From assembly GCA_964247755.1 (NCBI GenBank), contig CAXTVX010000001.1, forward strand, positions 62,001 to 126,000: a stretch of DNA of 64,000 bases, written 5' to 3'. The notes beneath the pieces were generated by a model that saw only the letters and a list, made by a program, of their open reading frames with translations, had not been told where the DNA came from and searched no databases. Every line of letters begins with the position of its first letter. Within the stretch, counting starts at the first letter, position 1. Shown piece after piece: positions 24,539 through 32,049 of this stretch. The stretch is from Lichenicola sp964247755. Lineage in GTDB: Bacteria > Pseudomonadota > Alphaproteobacteria > Acetobacterales > Acetobacteraceae. The position numbers and the translations under genes were made by a program.

Positions 24539-25461
24539 CCCGGCAGCCGCTCGATCCGGGCCAGCGAGAACGCGTCGGCGGCGAGCTGCAGCGGGCGGGT
24601 TTCCGCGTCCGAGGTACCACCCTGGATCAGCTCGGCGAAGCGGCGATACAGCCCGGGATATTCCCGGTCCGGCTCGTCCACCAGCGTCCGCCCGTCGAGC
24701 ACCAGCGACCGGCCGCCCCCGGCCAGCGCCAGCAGGCCGCCATCCCCCAGGGTCCAGTCGATCGACCAGGTTTCCTCGCCCCTGTGATCCCAGTCGAACA
24801 GGGCGGAAAAACCGGTGGCGTGGGTGGGCGTGGCGAGCTCCAGCTCGGCGGTGATCGGGGTGTGGGCGCCCGGCATCACCCGGAAGCGGGCCTCGCGCAC
24901 GAAGATCGGCTCGGGCAGGCACGCCACCACGATCGACAGCGCGTTCACCCCCGGATCGAACACCCCCATGCCGCCCGGCTGCCAGAACCAGTCGACGCCG
25001 GGGTGGAACTTGTGCACGTCCTCGCGCCACAGGATGCGCATGGCGCTCGCACCGCGCTCGGCCAGGATGCGTCGCGCCGGCACCACCGCGCCCGAGAACA
25101 TCGAGTGCCAGGTGGCGAACAGGGTGCGCCCGACGGTGGCCGCCAAATGGGCGAGGTCGTCGACCTCGGCCACGGTCTGCGCCGGCGGCTTCTCCATCAT
25201 CACGTGCATGCCGGACAGCAGCGCCTTGCGGGCGAAGTCGTAGCGCACCTGCGGCGGGGTGCAGATCGCCACCGCGTCGACCAGGCCGGAGGCGATCATC
25301 TCGTCCTGGCTGCCGAACAGCGCCACCCCGTCCGGGACCGCCGGCTTCGAGCGGCTGGACATGGCGGTGAGCCGGAAGCCCTCGTCGGCCGCGATCGTCG
25401 GGATGTGCTGCACCCGCGCGATCTCGCCGATGCCGACCAGCCCGACCCGGATCGGGCTCAT
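24535..25461 (-). CDS. D-galactose / L-arabinose 1-dehydrogenase (Gfo/Idh/MocA family)
   Basis: NAD(P)-dependent sugar dehydrogenase that oxidises D-galactose or L-arabinose to the aldonolactone. The 308-residue protein starts MSPIRVGLVGIGEIARVQHI (Rossmann) and has the Gfo/Idh/MocA EKPPAQT catalytic-Lys motif. It also has blocks typical of galactose dehydrogenases: LFATWHSMFSGAVVPAR, WREDVHKFHPGVDWFWQPGG and GVFDPGVNALSIV. Its partners dgoK and dgoA define the DeLey-Doudoroff route. Related enzymes (Azospirillum AraA) use both sugars, so L-arabinose is a serious second substrate. Confidence 0.88.
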   Translation of the reverse strand: MSPIRVGLVGIGEIARVQHIPTIAADEGFRLTAMSSRSKPAVPDGVALFGSQDEMIASGLVDAVAICTPPQVRYDFARKALLSGMHVMMEKPPAQTVAEVDDLAHLAATVGRTLFATWHSMFSGAVVPARRILAERGASAMRILWREDVHKFHPGVDWFWQPGGMGVFDPGVNALSIVVACLPEPIFVREARFRVMPGAHTPITAELELATPTHATGFSALFDWDHRGEETWSIDWTLGDGGLLALAGGGRSLVLDGRTLVDEPDREYPGLYRRFAELIQGGTSDAETRPLQLAADAFSLARIERLPG

Positions 25462-26090
25462 GCAGCACCTCCCTTGGCGCGCGTCCAGGCGTCGGCATAG
25501 GCGACGGCGCGGCGTCCGACCTCCTCGGCCGGCCGTCCCGGCACGTAGAGCCCGGAACCCAGGCCGAACCCGGCGGCGCCCGCGTCGACGAAGGGCTGGA
25601 CGTTCTCCGGGGTGATGCCGCCCACCGGCATGAACAGGGTGTCGGTCGGGAACACCGCGCGGAACGCGCGCAGCACCGCCGGCCCGACCAGCTCGGCCGG
25701 GAACAGCTTCAGCCCGTCCGCGCCCGCCGCCAGCGCCGCGTAGCCCTCGGTCGGCGTGGCGATGCCAGGGGTGCAGACCATGCCGAGCGCCTTGGCGGCG
25801 CGGATCACGACGGTGTCGGCGTGCGGCATCACCAGCACCCGCCCGCCCGCCTCGTGCACCGCCTGCACCGCCTCGACGCTGGTGACCGTGCCGGCGCCAA
25901 TCAGGCAGGTGTCGCCGAACCGGTCCGCCAGCATGCGGATGCTCCGCAGCGGATCGGGCGAATTCAGCGGCACCTCGATCACCCGCATCCCGGCGTCCAC
26001 CAGGGCGGCGGCCACCGGAACCGCCTCGTCCGGCGACAGGCCGCGCAGGATGGCGACGTAGGGCGACTGCGCCAGGTAGTCGTTCAGCAT
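25458..26090 (-). CDS. dgoA: 2-dehydro-3-deoxy-6-phosphogalactonate aldolase
   Basis: Class I aldolase that splits KDPGal into pyruvate and glyceraldehyde-3-phosphate. The 210-residue protein follows the KDPG-aldolase plan: ILRGLSPDEAV, E39 in VIEVPLNSPDP, GAGTVTS, and the Schiff-base K128 in DGLKLFPAE. The last two residues lie within two positions of the equivalents in the E. coli enzyme. SPDPLRSI rather than TPAAL-type sequence favours KDPGal over KDPG. The start overlaps the dgoK stop, and the stop overlaps the galactose dehydrogenase start. Confidence 0.95.
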   Translation of the reverse strand: MLNDYLAQSPYVAILRGLSPDEAVPVAAALVDAGMRVIEVPLNSPDPLRSIRMLADRFGDTCLIGAGTVTSVEAVQAVHEAGGRVLVMPHADTVVIRAAKALGMVCTPGIATPTEGYAALAAGADGLKLFPAELVGPAVLRAFRAVFPTDTLFMPVGGITPENVQPFVDAGAAGFGLGSGLYVPGRPAEEVGRRAVAYADAWTRAKGGAA

Positions 26091-27046
26091 GCGGCGTCTC
26101 CTGCGAGGGTTGGCAGCAGTCCGGCGGCGACGGCGATGCGGTAGAGGCCGCGCACCGAGGCCGCCTCCATCGCGACCGGCACCGGCCGGCCGAGGGTCTC
26201 GAACGCCAGCGCGTAGCGACGGGTCAGCGACGCGTCGCCGACCAGCACGACGCGGTCCGGCGCCGGCCCGTCCCCTGCGGCGCGATGCAGCTCCTCGCCG
26301 ATCAGCAGCCCGGACAGGTAGTCGGGCACCAGCGCCGGGAGAAGGCGGCCGGTGAGCATCAGCGCCCGGGTCGAGAACAGCCGGGCGGACAGCCCGTCCG
26401 AGGCGGCGGCACGGACGCCGTCGCGGAACGCGTCGTCGCGGGCGGCCTCACCTTCGGCCGCCTCGTGATCGGGCGGGATTCCCTGCCCCAGGATCGAGTG
26501 GCGGCACAGCAGCGCGAACAGCTCGCCGGTCATGAAGGTGGTGAAGGAGGCGATCACCCGGTCCGACACCCGCACCCACTTGCTGTGCGTGCCGGGCATC
26601 ACCAGCAGGATCTCGCCCGGCGGCGAGCCGAGCGCGTCGAGCACGCCGAGCGCCTCGGTCTCCTCGCCGCGGATCACGTCCGGACGCGCCTCGTCGAGCA
26701 GGCCCGGCACCAAGTGCAGCACGCCTGCGCCGCACGGTACGGTGGCAAGCGACCCCGCCAGCCGGTGCAGGTCGAGCGGCAGCGACAGGTAGTCCACCTC
26801 CCGCCAGCCCTTGCGGCTGCCGACCATGCCGCAGGCGATCGCCGGAACGCCGTCGGCGCGCCAACCCGCGGTGATGGCGTCGAACGCGGCCGGATAGCCG
26901 CCCTCGGGCAGGCTCAGGATGCCCCAGGGCTCCCGCCTGCGCTCCAGCACCGTGCCGTCGGCGGCGACGCGCCAGGCGCGCAGCGCGCTGGTGCCCCAGT
27001 CGAGTGCCAGGAGAGCGGGTGCCAGAAGAGCAGTCTTGTCCGACAA
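26084..27046 (-). CDS. dgoK: 2-dehydro-3-deoxygalactonokinase
   Basis: DgoK phosphorylates 2-keto-3-deoxygalactonate at C6. The 320-residue protein has the family opening LLALDWGTSALRAW, then ACGMVGSRKGWREVDYLSLP, GEETEALGVL, VMPGTHSKWV and FTTFMTGELFALL. TTG at 27046 is preferred as start because GGGAGGA stands about 8 nt upstream and no in-frame ATG fits. A perfect palindrome typical of GntR/FCD operators covers this start codon. It is the first catabolic gene of the operon, 57 nt after the GntR gene. Confidence 0.95.
   Translation of the reverse strand: MSDKTALLAPALLALDWGTSALRAWRVAADGTVLERRREPWGILSLPEGGYPAAFDAITAGWRADGVPAIACGMVGSRKGWREVDYLSLPLDLHRLAGSLATVPCGAGVLHLVPGLLDEARPDVIRGEETEALGVLDALGSPPGEILLVMPGTHSKWVRVSDRVIASFTTFMTGELFALLCRHSILGQGIPPDHEAAEGEAARDDAFRDGVRAAASDGLSARLFSTRALMLTGRLLPALVPDYLSGLLIGEELHRAAGDGPAPDRVVLVGDASLTRRYALAFETLGRPVPVAMEAASVRGLYRIAVAAGLLPTLAGDAAC
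27036..27046. promoter_or_regulatory. Palindromic operator candidate (GntR/FCD type) over the dgoK start
   Basis: TTGTC-C-GACAA is a perfect 5-bp inverted repeat around one base. Operators of FadR/FCD-subfamily GntR regulators often have this T-TGTC/GACA-A form. It coincides with the TTG start codon of dgoK, directly downstream of the gntR gene, so a bound repressor would block transcription into dgoK-dgoA-dehydrogenase. Confidence 0.5.
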
Positions 27047-27103
27047 ATCGGATCCTCCCGCGGCGTTATGCGCGACCCTCGCCCGGTCTGGCAAGGGAGG
27101 GGC

Positions 27104-27901
27104 TCAGGGCGCCGACGGCCGGGTCAGCCGGGCGCTGCGGCCGCTGAGCGAGGCCTGCATGTCCTCGAACGCGGAGCGCACCAGCTCGGTCATCGCCTGC
27201 CGGGCACCCTCCGCGTCGCGCTCGCGGATCGCCTCGAACACGGCGCGGTGCTCGGGCAGCGGGTCGCGCGGGTGGCGCTGGGCGCGGTGCTTGAACACGG
27301 TGGTCCACCAGATCGCGGCGACCACGCTGCTGGACAGGGCCGCGATCAGCTCGTTGCCGGTGGCGACCAGGATGGCGTGGTGGAAGGCGCGGTCGGCGGC
27401 ACGGCCCTCCTCGGTGGCGAGACGCAGCCGCGCCATGGTGCCGAGCGCGTCGCCCATGGCGTCGAGGTCCTGCCTGGTGTGGTTCTGTGCCGCCAGGGCC
27501 GCGGCATGCGGCTCGACCATCTGCCGCACCTCGAAAAGGTCGCGCACAAACGCCTCGCTCGGCTTGGTCTCCAGGAACCAGCCGATCACCTCCGGGTCGA
27601 GGATGTGCCAGCGGCTGCGCGGGCTGACCCGGGTGCCGGTCTTGGTGCGGCTTTCCACCATGCCCTTGGCGGACAGGATGCGGACCGCCTCGCGATACGC
27701 GGTGCGCGACACCGCCAGCTGCTCGGCCGCCTCGATCTCGCCGGACAGCAGGTCGCCCGGGCGGAGCTGCTCGGCGGCGATGCGTATGCCGATGGTGCGG
27801 GCGATGCTGTCGTGCAGGCGGGGGCTGCTCGCGGGCCGGATGTCGCCCGGCCTCGGACCGTCGCTGTCGGCAGTGGAACGGCGTGGTCCTGACCGGTCCA
27901 T
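27104..27901 (-). CDS. GntR-family (FCD) regulator of the galactose/arabinose operon
   Basis: Transcriptional repressor with an N-terminal winged helix (residues about 30-90: LRPGDLLSGEIEAAEQLAVS then RTAYREAVRILSAKGMVESR) and a C-terminal FCD ligand-binding domain (about 105-240) with conserved AFHHAILVATGN His residues. The 265-residue length is typical. It is the first gene of the minus-strand operon and divergent from the semialdehyde dehydrogenase gene. DgoR and GguR-type relatives respond to galactonate or keto-deoxy sugar acids, a likely effector class here. Confidence 0.88.
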   Translation of the reverse strand: MDRSGPRRSTADSDGPRPGDIRPASSPRLHDSIARTIGIRIAAEQLRPGDLLSGEIEAAEQLAVSRTAYREAVRILSAKGMVESRTKTGTRVSPRSRWHILDPEVIGWFLETKPSEAFVRDLFEVRQMVEPHAAALAAQNHTRQDLDAMGDALGTMARLRLATEEGRAADRAFHHAILVATGNELIAALSSSVVAAIWWTTVFKHRAQRHPRDPLPEHRAVFEAIRERDAEGARQAMTELVRSAFEDMQASLSGRSARLTRPSAP

Positions 27902-27965
27902 CGACTGCCGGCATCCCCTGTTCGAGCCCGGCCCATCATCGTCACAAAGACGCGGCTGCGCCAGC

Positions 27966-28012
27966 CCTTGCAAGGCGGGACCGGAACGCCGATTCCTGTC
28001 CGAGTATTCGGA
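27966..28012. promoter_or_regulatory. Divergent control region with two palindromes
   Basis: The 122-nt gap between gntR and the aldehyde dehydrogenase contains CCTTGCAAGG (27966-27975), a perfect 10-bp palindrome, and TCCGA-GTAT-TCGGA (27999-28012), which ends 11 nt before the dehydrogenase ATG. Either could bind the GntR regulator or another factor. Neither copies the TTGTC/GACAA site at dgoK. Confidence 0.35.
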
Positions 28013-28023
28013 GACCGACCGGC

Positions 28024-29583
28024 ATGACCGCACACGCCACCGGCACAGGCAACGCGACAGGATTCCGCGGCCTCGATCCGCGCACCGGCCAGGAAGTGGG
28101 CCCGGAGCTGCCGGTGGACGACGCCGCCTCGGTCGCGAACGCAGCCGCACGGGCGGAGGCGGCGTTCGATCGCTACCGCGCCACCAGCCCCGACGCCCGC
28201 GCCGGCTTCCTGGAGGCGATCGCCACCGCACTGGACGCCCGGCGCGCCGAGCTGATCGCCACCGCGTCGCTTGAATCCGGGCTGCCGGAAGCGCGCATCA
28301 CCGGCGAGCTGGCGCGCACCATCGGCCAGCTGCGGCTGTTCGCGGGCGTGGTGCGCTCCGGCGACTGGCTCGGCGTGCGGCTCGATCCCGCCCTGCCCGA
28401 CCGCGCGCCGCTGCCGCGCCCGGACCTGCGCCTGCGGCGCATCCCGGTCGGCCCGGTCGCGGTGTTCGGCGCCAGCAACTTCCCGCTCGCCTTTTCCGTG
28501 GCCGGCGGCGACACCGCCTCGGCGCTGGCGGCCGGCTGCCCGGTGCTGGTGCGCGGCCATCCGGCGCATCCGGGCACCAGCGCGCTGGCCGGCGCCGCGA
28601 TCGCCTCGGCGGTGCGCGAGGCCGGGCTGCCGGAGGGCGTGTTCTCGCTGATCTCCGGTCCGGACCTCGCACTCGGCCAGGCGCTGGTGCAGGACCCGCG
28701 CATCATGTCGGTCGGCTTCACCGGCTCCAGGCGCGGCGGGCTGGCCCTGGCGAAGCTCGCGGCGGAGCGGCCGGTGCCGATCCCGGTGTTCGCCGAGATG
28801 AGCAGCGTCAACCCGGTGTTCCTGTGCCCGGACGCACTGGAGGCCGGCGCAGACACCCTGGCGGACGGCTTCGTCGGCTCCCTGACGCTCGGGGCCGGCC
28901 AGTTCTGCACCAACCCGGGGCTGGTGATCGCGGTGAAGGGCGCGTCGCTCGACCGCTTCCTGGCGCGCGCGGCGGCGACGCTGGGCAAGGCGCCGTCCGC
29001 CACCATGCTGACGCCGGGCATCCACGACGCCTACGACCGCGCGGTCGCCGGGCGGAACGCGGTTCCGGGCGTCAGCCTGGTCGCCAGCGGCCAGCTCGGC
29101 GAGGGCGGCAACCAGTGCCGCGCCTCGCTGTTCGTCACCGACGCCGCGCGCTACCGCGACGAGCCGTCGCTGGCGGACGAGGTGTTCGGGTCCAGCGGGC
29201 TGGTGGTCGCCTGCGACGACGAGGCGTCTGTGCTGGCGCTCGCGGCGCAGGTCGAGGGCCAGCTCACCGCGACGCTGCACCTTACCGACACGGACACCGC
29301 GTTCGCTGCCCGGCTGCTGCCGGTGCTGGAGCGGCGCTGCGGCCGCATCCTGGTCAATGGCTGGCCGACGGGCGTGGAGGTCAGCCACGCGATGGTGCAT
29401 GGCGGCCCGTTCCCCGCCACCACCGACGGGCGCTTCACCTCGGTCGGCACGCTGGCGATCGACCGGTTCCTGCGTCCGGTGTGCTACCAGAACCTGCCGC
29501 CGGCCCTGCTGCCGCCGGAGCTCGGCGACGACAACCCGTACCGGCTCGACCGGCGGATCGACGGCCGCCTGACGCCCGCCTGA
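28024..29583 (+). CDS. 2-oxoglutarate semialdehyde (2,5-dioxovalerate) dehydrogenase
   Basis: NADP-type aldehyde dehydrogenase that converts alpha-ketoglutaric semialdehyde to 2-oxoglutarate at the end of non-phosphorylating pentose (Weimberg-type) pathways. The 519-residue protein has FGASNFPLAFSVAGGDTASA, the general-base E258 in FAEMSSVNPVF and the nucleophile C295 in GAGQFCTNPG, and it has the extended C-terminus of this ALDH group (FLRPVCYQNLPPALLP). It is divergent from the galactose operon and followed 21 nt later by the GguC/AraD1 gene, its expected pathway neighbour. Confidence 0.92.
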   Translation: MTAHATGTGNATGFRGLDPRTGQEVGPELPVDDAASVANAAARAEAAFDRYRATSPDARAGFLEAIATALDARRAELIATASLESGLPEARITGELARTIGQLRLFAGVVRSGDWLGVRLDPALPDRAPLPRPDLRLRRIPVGPVAVFGASNFPLAFSVAGGDTASALAAGCPVLVRGHPAHPGTSALAGAAIASAVREAGLPEGVFSLISGPDLALGQALVQDPRIMSVGFTGSRRGGLALAKLAAERPVPIPVFAEMSSVNPVFLCPDALEAGADTLADGFVGSLTLGAGQFCTNPGLVIAVKGASLDRFLARAAATLGKAPSATMLTPGIHDAYDRAVAGRNAVPGVSLVASGQLGEGGNQCRASLFVTDAARYRDEPSLADEVFGSSGLVVACDDEASVLALAAQVEGQLTATLHLTDTDTAFAARLLPVLERRCGRILVNGWPTGVEVSHAMVHGGPFPATTDGRFTSVGTLAIDRFLRPVCYQNLPPALLPPELGDDNPYRLDRRIDGRLTPA

Positions 29584-29604
29584 CCCAGACGTAGGAGGTA
29601 CGGC

Positions 29605-30603
29605 ATGTCCCTCAGCCTGACCCAACTGTTCGACGAGGCGGGGCGGCGCGTGGTGGCGGCCACCGACGAGGCCGGCCTGTGCCGCCGCCTCGATGGCGCC
29701 GAATCCACCTACACCCTGGCGCTAGAAGCGATCGCCACCGGCGGGACGCTAGCCGAGGTGGTGGCCCGCCACGAGCCGGGCGAGGCGGTGGACCTCCACG
29801 CGGCGCTGGCCGACGGCCGGGTGCTGGCGCCGATCGACCATCCCGATCCCGCGCACTGCCTGCTGACCGGCACCGGCCTGACCCATCTCGGCTCCGCCTC
29901 CGGGCGCGACGCGATGCACAAGGCCGCGGCCGCCGGCCAGGCGACGGACTCGATGCGCATGTTCCTGCTGGGCGTGGAGGGCGGCAAGCCGGCACCCGGC
30001 GCGATCGGGGTGCAGCCGGAATGGTTCTACAAGGGCGACGGGTCGAGCCTGGTCGGTCCCGGCGCGGCGCTGCCGAGCCCCGGCTTCGCCGGCGACGCCG
30101 GGGAGGAGCCGGAGATCGCCGGGATCTACGTGGTCGGCCCGGACGGCACCCCGCACCGGCTCGGCTTCGCGCTCGGCAACGAGTTCTCCGACCACGTGAC
30201 GGAGCGCGGCAACTACCTGTGGCTGGCGCACTCCAAGCTGCGCAACGCCGCCCTCGGCGGCGAGCTGCTGACGGGGCCGCTTCCGGACAGCGTTGCCGGA
30301 CGCTCGGCGATCGAGCGCGGCGGACGTGTGTTGTGGGAGAAGCCGTTCCTGTCCGGCGAGGCACACATGTCGCACGCGATCGCCAACCTGGAGCACCACC
30401 ACTTCAAGTATGAGCTGTTCCGCCGCCCGGGCGACGTGCATGTGCATTTCTTCGGTACGGCGACGCTGTCGGTGTCGGACGGGATCGAGACGCAGGACGG
30501 CGACGTGTTCGTGATCGAGGCGGCGCCGTTCCGACTGCCGTTGCGCAACCCGCTGGCGAAGCGGGTCCCGGTTGCCGCGCCGACCACCGTACGTGTGCTG
30601 TAG
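29605..30603 (+). CDS. GguC/AraD1-family fumarylacetoacetase-fold protein
   Basis: FAH-superfamily enzyme; related XylX/AraD1 proteins dehydrate 2-keto-3-deoxy-pentonate to ketoglutarate semialdehyde. The 332-residue protein shows CLLTGTGLTHLGSASGRDAM, then GVQPEWFYKGDGSSLVGPG and LGFALGNEFSDHVTERGNYL, where acidic residues bind the metal. An AGGAGG sequence precedes the ATG. Position after the semialdehyde dehydrogenase fits the step producing its substrate. GguC itself is of uncertain function, so the exact reaction remains inferred. Confidence 0.88.
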   Translation: MSLSLTQLFDEAGRRVVAATDEAGLCRRLDGAESTYTLALEAIATGGTLAEVVARHEPGEAVDLHAALADGRVLAPIDHPDPAHCLLTGTGLTHLGSASGRDAMHKAAAAGQATDSMRMFLLGVEGGKPAPGAIGVQPEWFYKGDGSSLVGPGAALPSPGFAGDAGEEPEIAGIYVVGPDGTPHRLGFALGNEFSDHVTERGNYLWLAHSKLRNAALGGELLTGPLPDSVAGRSAIERGGRVLWEKPFLSGEAHMSHAIANLEHHHFKYELFRRPGDVHVHFFGTATLSVSDGIETQDGDVFVIEAAPFRLPLRNPLAKRVPVAAPTTVRVL

Positions 30604-30614
30604 ACGGAGCGCGA

Positions 30615-30640
30615 TCCGGCGCGGCCGAAGCCGCGCCGGA
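30615..30640. terminator. Convergent hairpin, probable bidirectional terminator
   Basis: TCCGGCGCGGC (30615-30625) pairs perfectly with GCCGCGCCGGA (30630-30640) around a CGAA tetraloop. It lies in the 45-nt gap between the convergent GguC and manganese catalase genes. No T-run follows on either strand. Confidence 0.6.
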
Positions 30641-30648
30641 CAGGGTGA

Positions 30649-31563
30649 CTAGCGGCTCTTCTTGTAGAGCTTGCTGGCGATCTCGAAGATCTCCTGCGGC
30701 GCGTAGTCCGGCGTGAAGGCGCCGTAGTTGCCGTCGAGCTCGGGAATCTTGCCGCCCTCGGGGTGCCCGTCGACGACCTCGAGCTGGCCCGGCGGGTCGC
30801 CCGGCAGCGCCACCTCGTCGTTGGACCAGACGCCCGCCGCTTCCGCGTAGTCGCTCGGGCTGAAGCGGTATAGGCGACGATGGCTGCCCTCCTGCAGGTA
30901 CTTCTGGCACTCCGGGATGCGGCTGAGGTCGATGTTCGGGGTCGGCAGCATCTTCTCGATCGACACGCCGGTCAGCTTCTTCAACGCCAGCGCGTAAGCG
31001 TGCGCATGCACCGAGCCGCGCACCAGCAGGTAGCCGCACACCTCGCGGCCGGTGGGCTCGGTCATGGTTTCGTAGACGCGCAGCTTATGGATGCGTGCGC
31101 CGCACTCAAGGTGGAAGTTGTGCAGCAGGTCGATGATCAGGTTACCGGTGGTGGTGACCATGTCCATGTTCCAGGACGCGGCATTGCTGTTCATCGGCAT
31201 CGCGCCACCGCCATTGGACAGGAAGCTGCCGGCGAGCCGGATGTCCTCCATCTCCTTGAATGGCGCCTTGGAGACGTCGACCATCTCCTTCGGGTTGCCG
31301 GGGCCGCAGCCCAGCATCGACACGCCGGTACTGACCAGCTCCACGTGGCCGAGCTCCTCGGCGAAGATGGCCGAGACCAGGCTGTAGAACGGCTTGAGCT
31401 TGGTCTTGTTGCGGAAGTTGAAGCTCTGGAACATGTAGTTGCCGAGCGTCGACATCTCGCCGTACTTGCCGCCGAGCAGCTCCTGCAGTGCCGCCGCCGC
31501 GTTCGGATTGGGAGCCTTGGGTTCCGGCAGCTCGGCCTGCAGCCGGTCGATCCTCATGAACAT
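30649..31563 (-). CDS. Manganese catalase
   Basis: Non-haem di-manganese catalase that disproportionates hydrogen peroxide. The 304-residue protein starts MFMRIDRLQAELPEP and follows the family: YGEMSTLGNYMFQSFNFRNK, then FAEELGHVELVSTGVSMLGC with the metal-ligand Glu-x-x-His, and DLLHNFHLECGARIHKLRVY with further Glu/His ligands, before the C-terminal DYAEAAGVWSNDE tail. It stands alone, with 84 nt upstream to the folB gene end. Cytoplasmic; no signal peptide. Confidence 0.93.
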   Translation of the reverse strand: MFMRIDRLQAELPEPKAPNPNAAAALQELLGGKYGEMSTLGNYMFQSFNFRNKTKLKPFYSLVSAIFAEELGHVELVSTGVSMLGCGPGNPKEMVDVSKAPFKEMEDIRLAGSFLSNGGGAMPMNSNAASWNMDMVTTTGNLIIDLLHNFHLECGARIHKLRVYETMTEPTGREVCGYLLVRGSVHAHAYALALKKLTGVSIEKMLPTPNIDLSRIPECQKYLQEGSHRRLYRFSPSDYAEAAGVWSNDEVALPGDPPGQLEVVDGHPEGGKIPELDGNYGAFTPDYAPQEIFEIASKLYKKSR

Positions 31564-31647
31564 GACGCTGGTCCTTCAGGGCAGGGGTAGGACCCGCTCT
31601 ACGACGCGACGCTGCCAGAGTTCGCCGGCACCCCGATCATTTGCTGG

Positions 31648-32046
31648 TCATGAGCGACCCTGCCAGCGCTCGATCTCGACGCCCACCGACTGCAGCTCGG
31701 CGAACACGTCCAGCTTCTCGACCCGCACGCGCACCACCCGCACCCGCGCCTCGGCCAGCACCGCCATCGCGATCCGCTCGGCCAGGGTTTCCACCAGCCG
31801 CACGTGGCCGGCGGCGATGATCCCCCGCACCTGCTGCACCACACGCTCGTACGACACGGTACGGCTGAGGTCGTCGCGGCCGATGCCGGCGGCCTCGTCC
31901 GTCACGCCGAAGACGATGTTCACCCGCACCCTCTGCTGCGTGTCCTCTTCGTGCGGGTAGACGCCGATCCGGGCCAGCGTCACCAGGTCGCGCAGGAACA
32001 CGCAGCGCAGCGGCGGCTGCTGCGGCCAAGGCGGGAACGCGTCCAT
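31648..32046 (-). CDS. folB: Dihydroneopterin aldolase
   Basis: FolB removes glycolaldehyde from dihydroneopterin in folate synthesis. The 132-residue protein contains RDLVTLARIGVYPHEEDTQQ near its N-terminus, RTVSYERVVQQVRGIIAAGH and LVETLAERIAMAVLAEARV, which are the substrate-binding blocks with the conserved Glu. It is the last gene of the dnaX-ybaB-recR-SDR-folB run, 3 nt after the SDR stop. Confidence 0.88.
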   Translation of the reverse strand: MDAFPPWPQQPPLRCVFLRDLVTLARIGVYPHEEDTQQRVRVNIVFGVTDEAAGIGRDDLSRTVSYERVVQQVRGIIAAGHVRLVETLAERIAMAVLAEARVRVVRVRVEKLDVFAELQSVGVEIERWQGRS

Positions 32047-32049
32047 GCG

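Noticed and set aside
24083..25498. Single long frame joining the DUF985 cupin and an upstream segment
   Set aside because: The upstream part is a shifted frame over the galactose dehydrogenase gene. The cupin starts at its own ATG at 24538, so there is no fusion protein.
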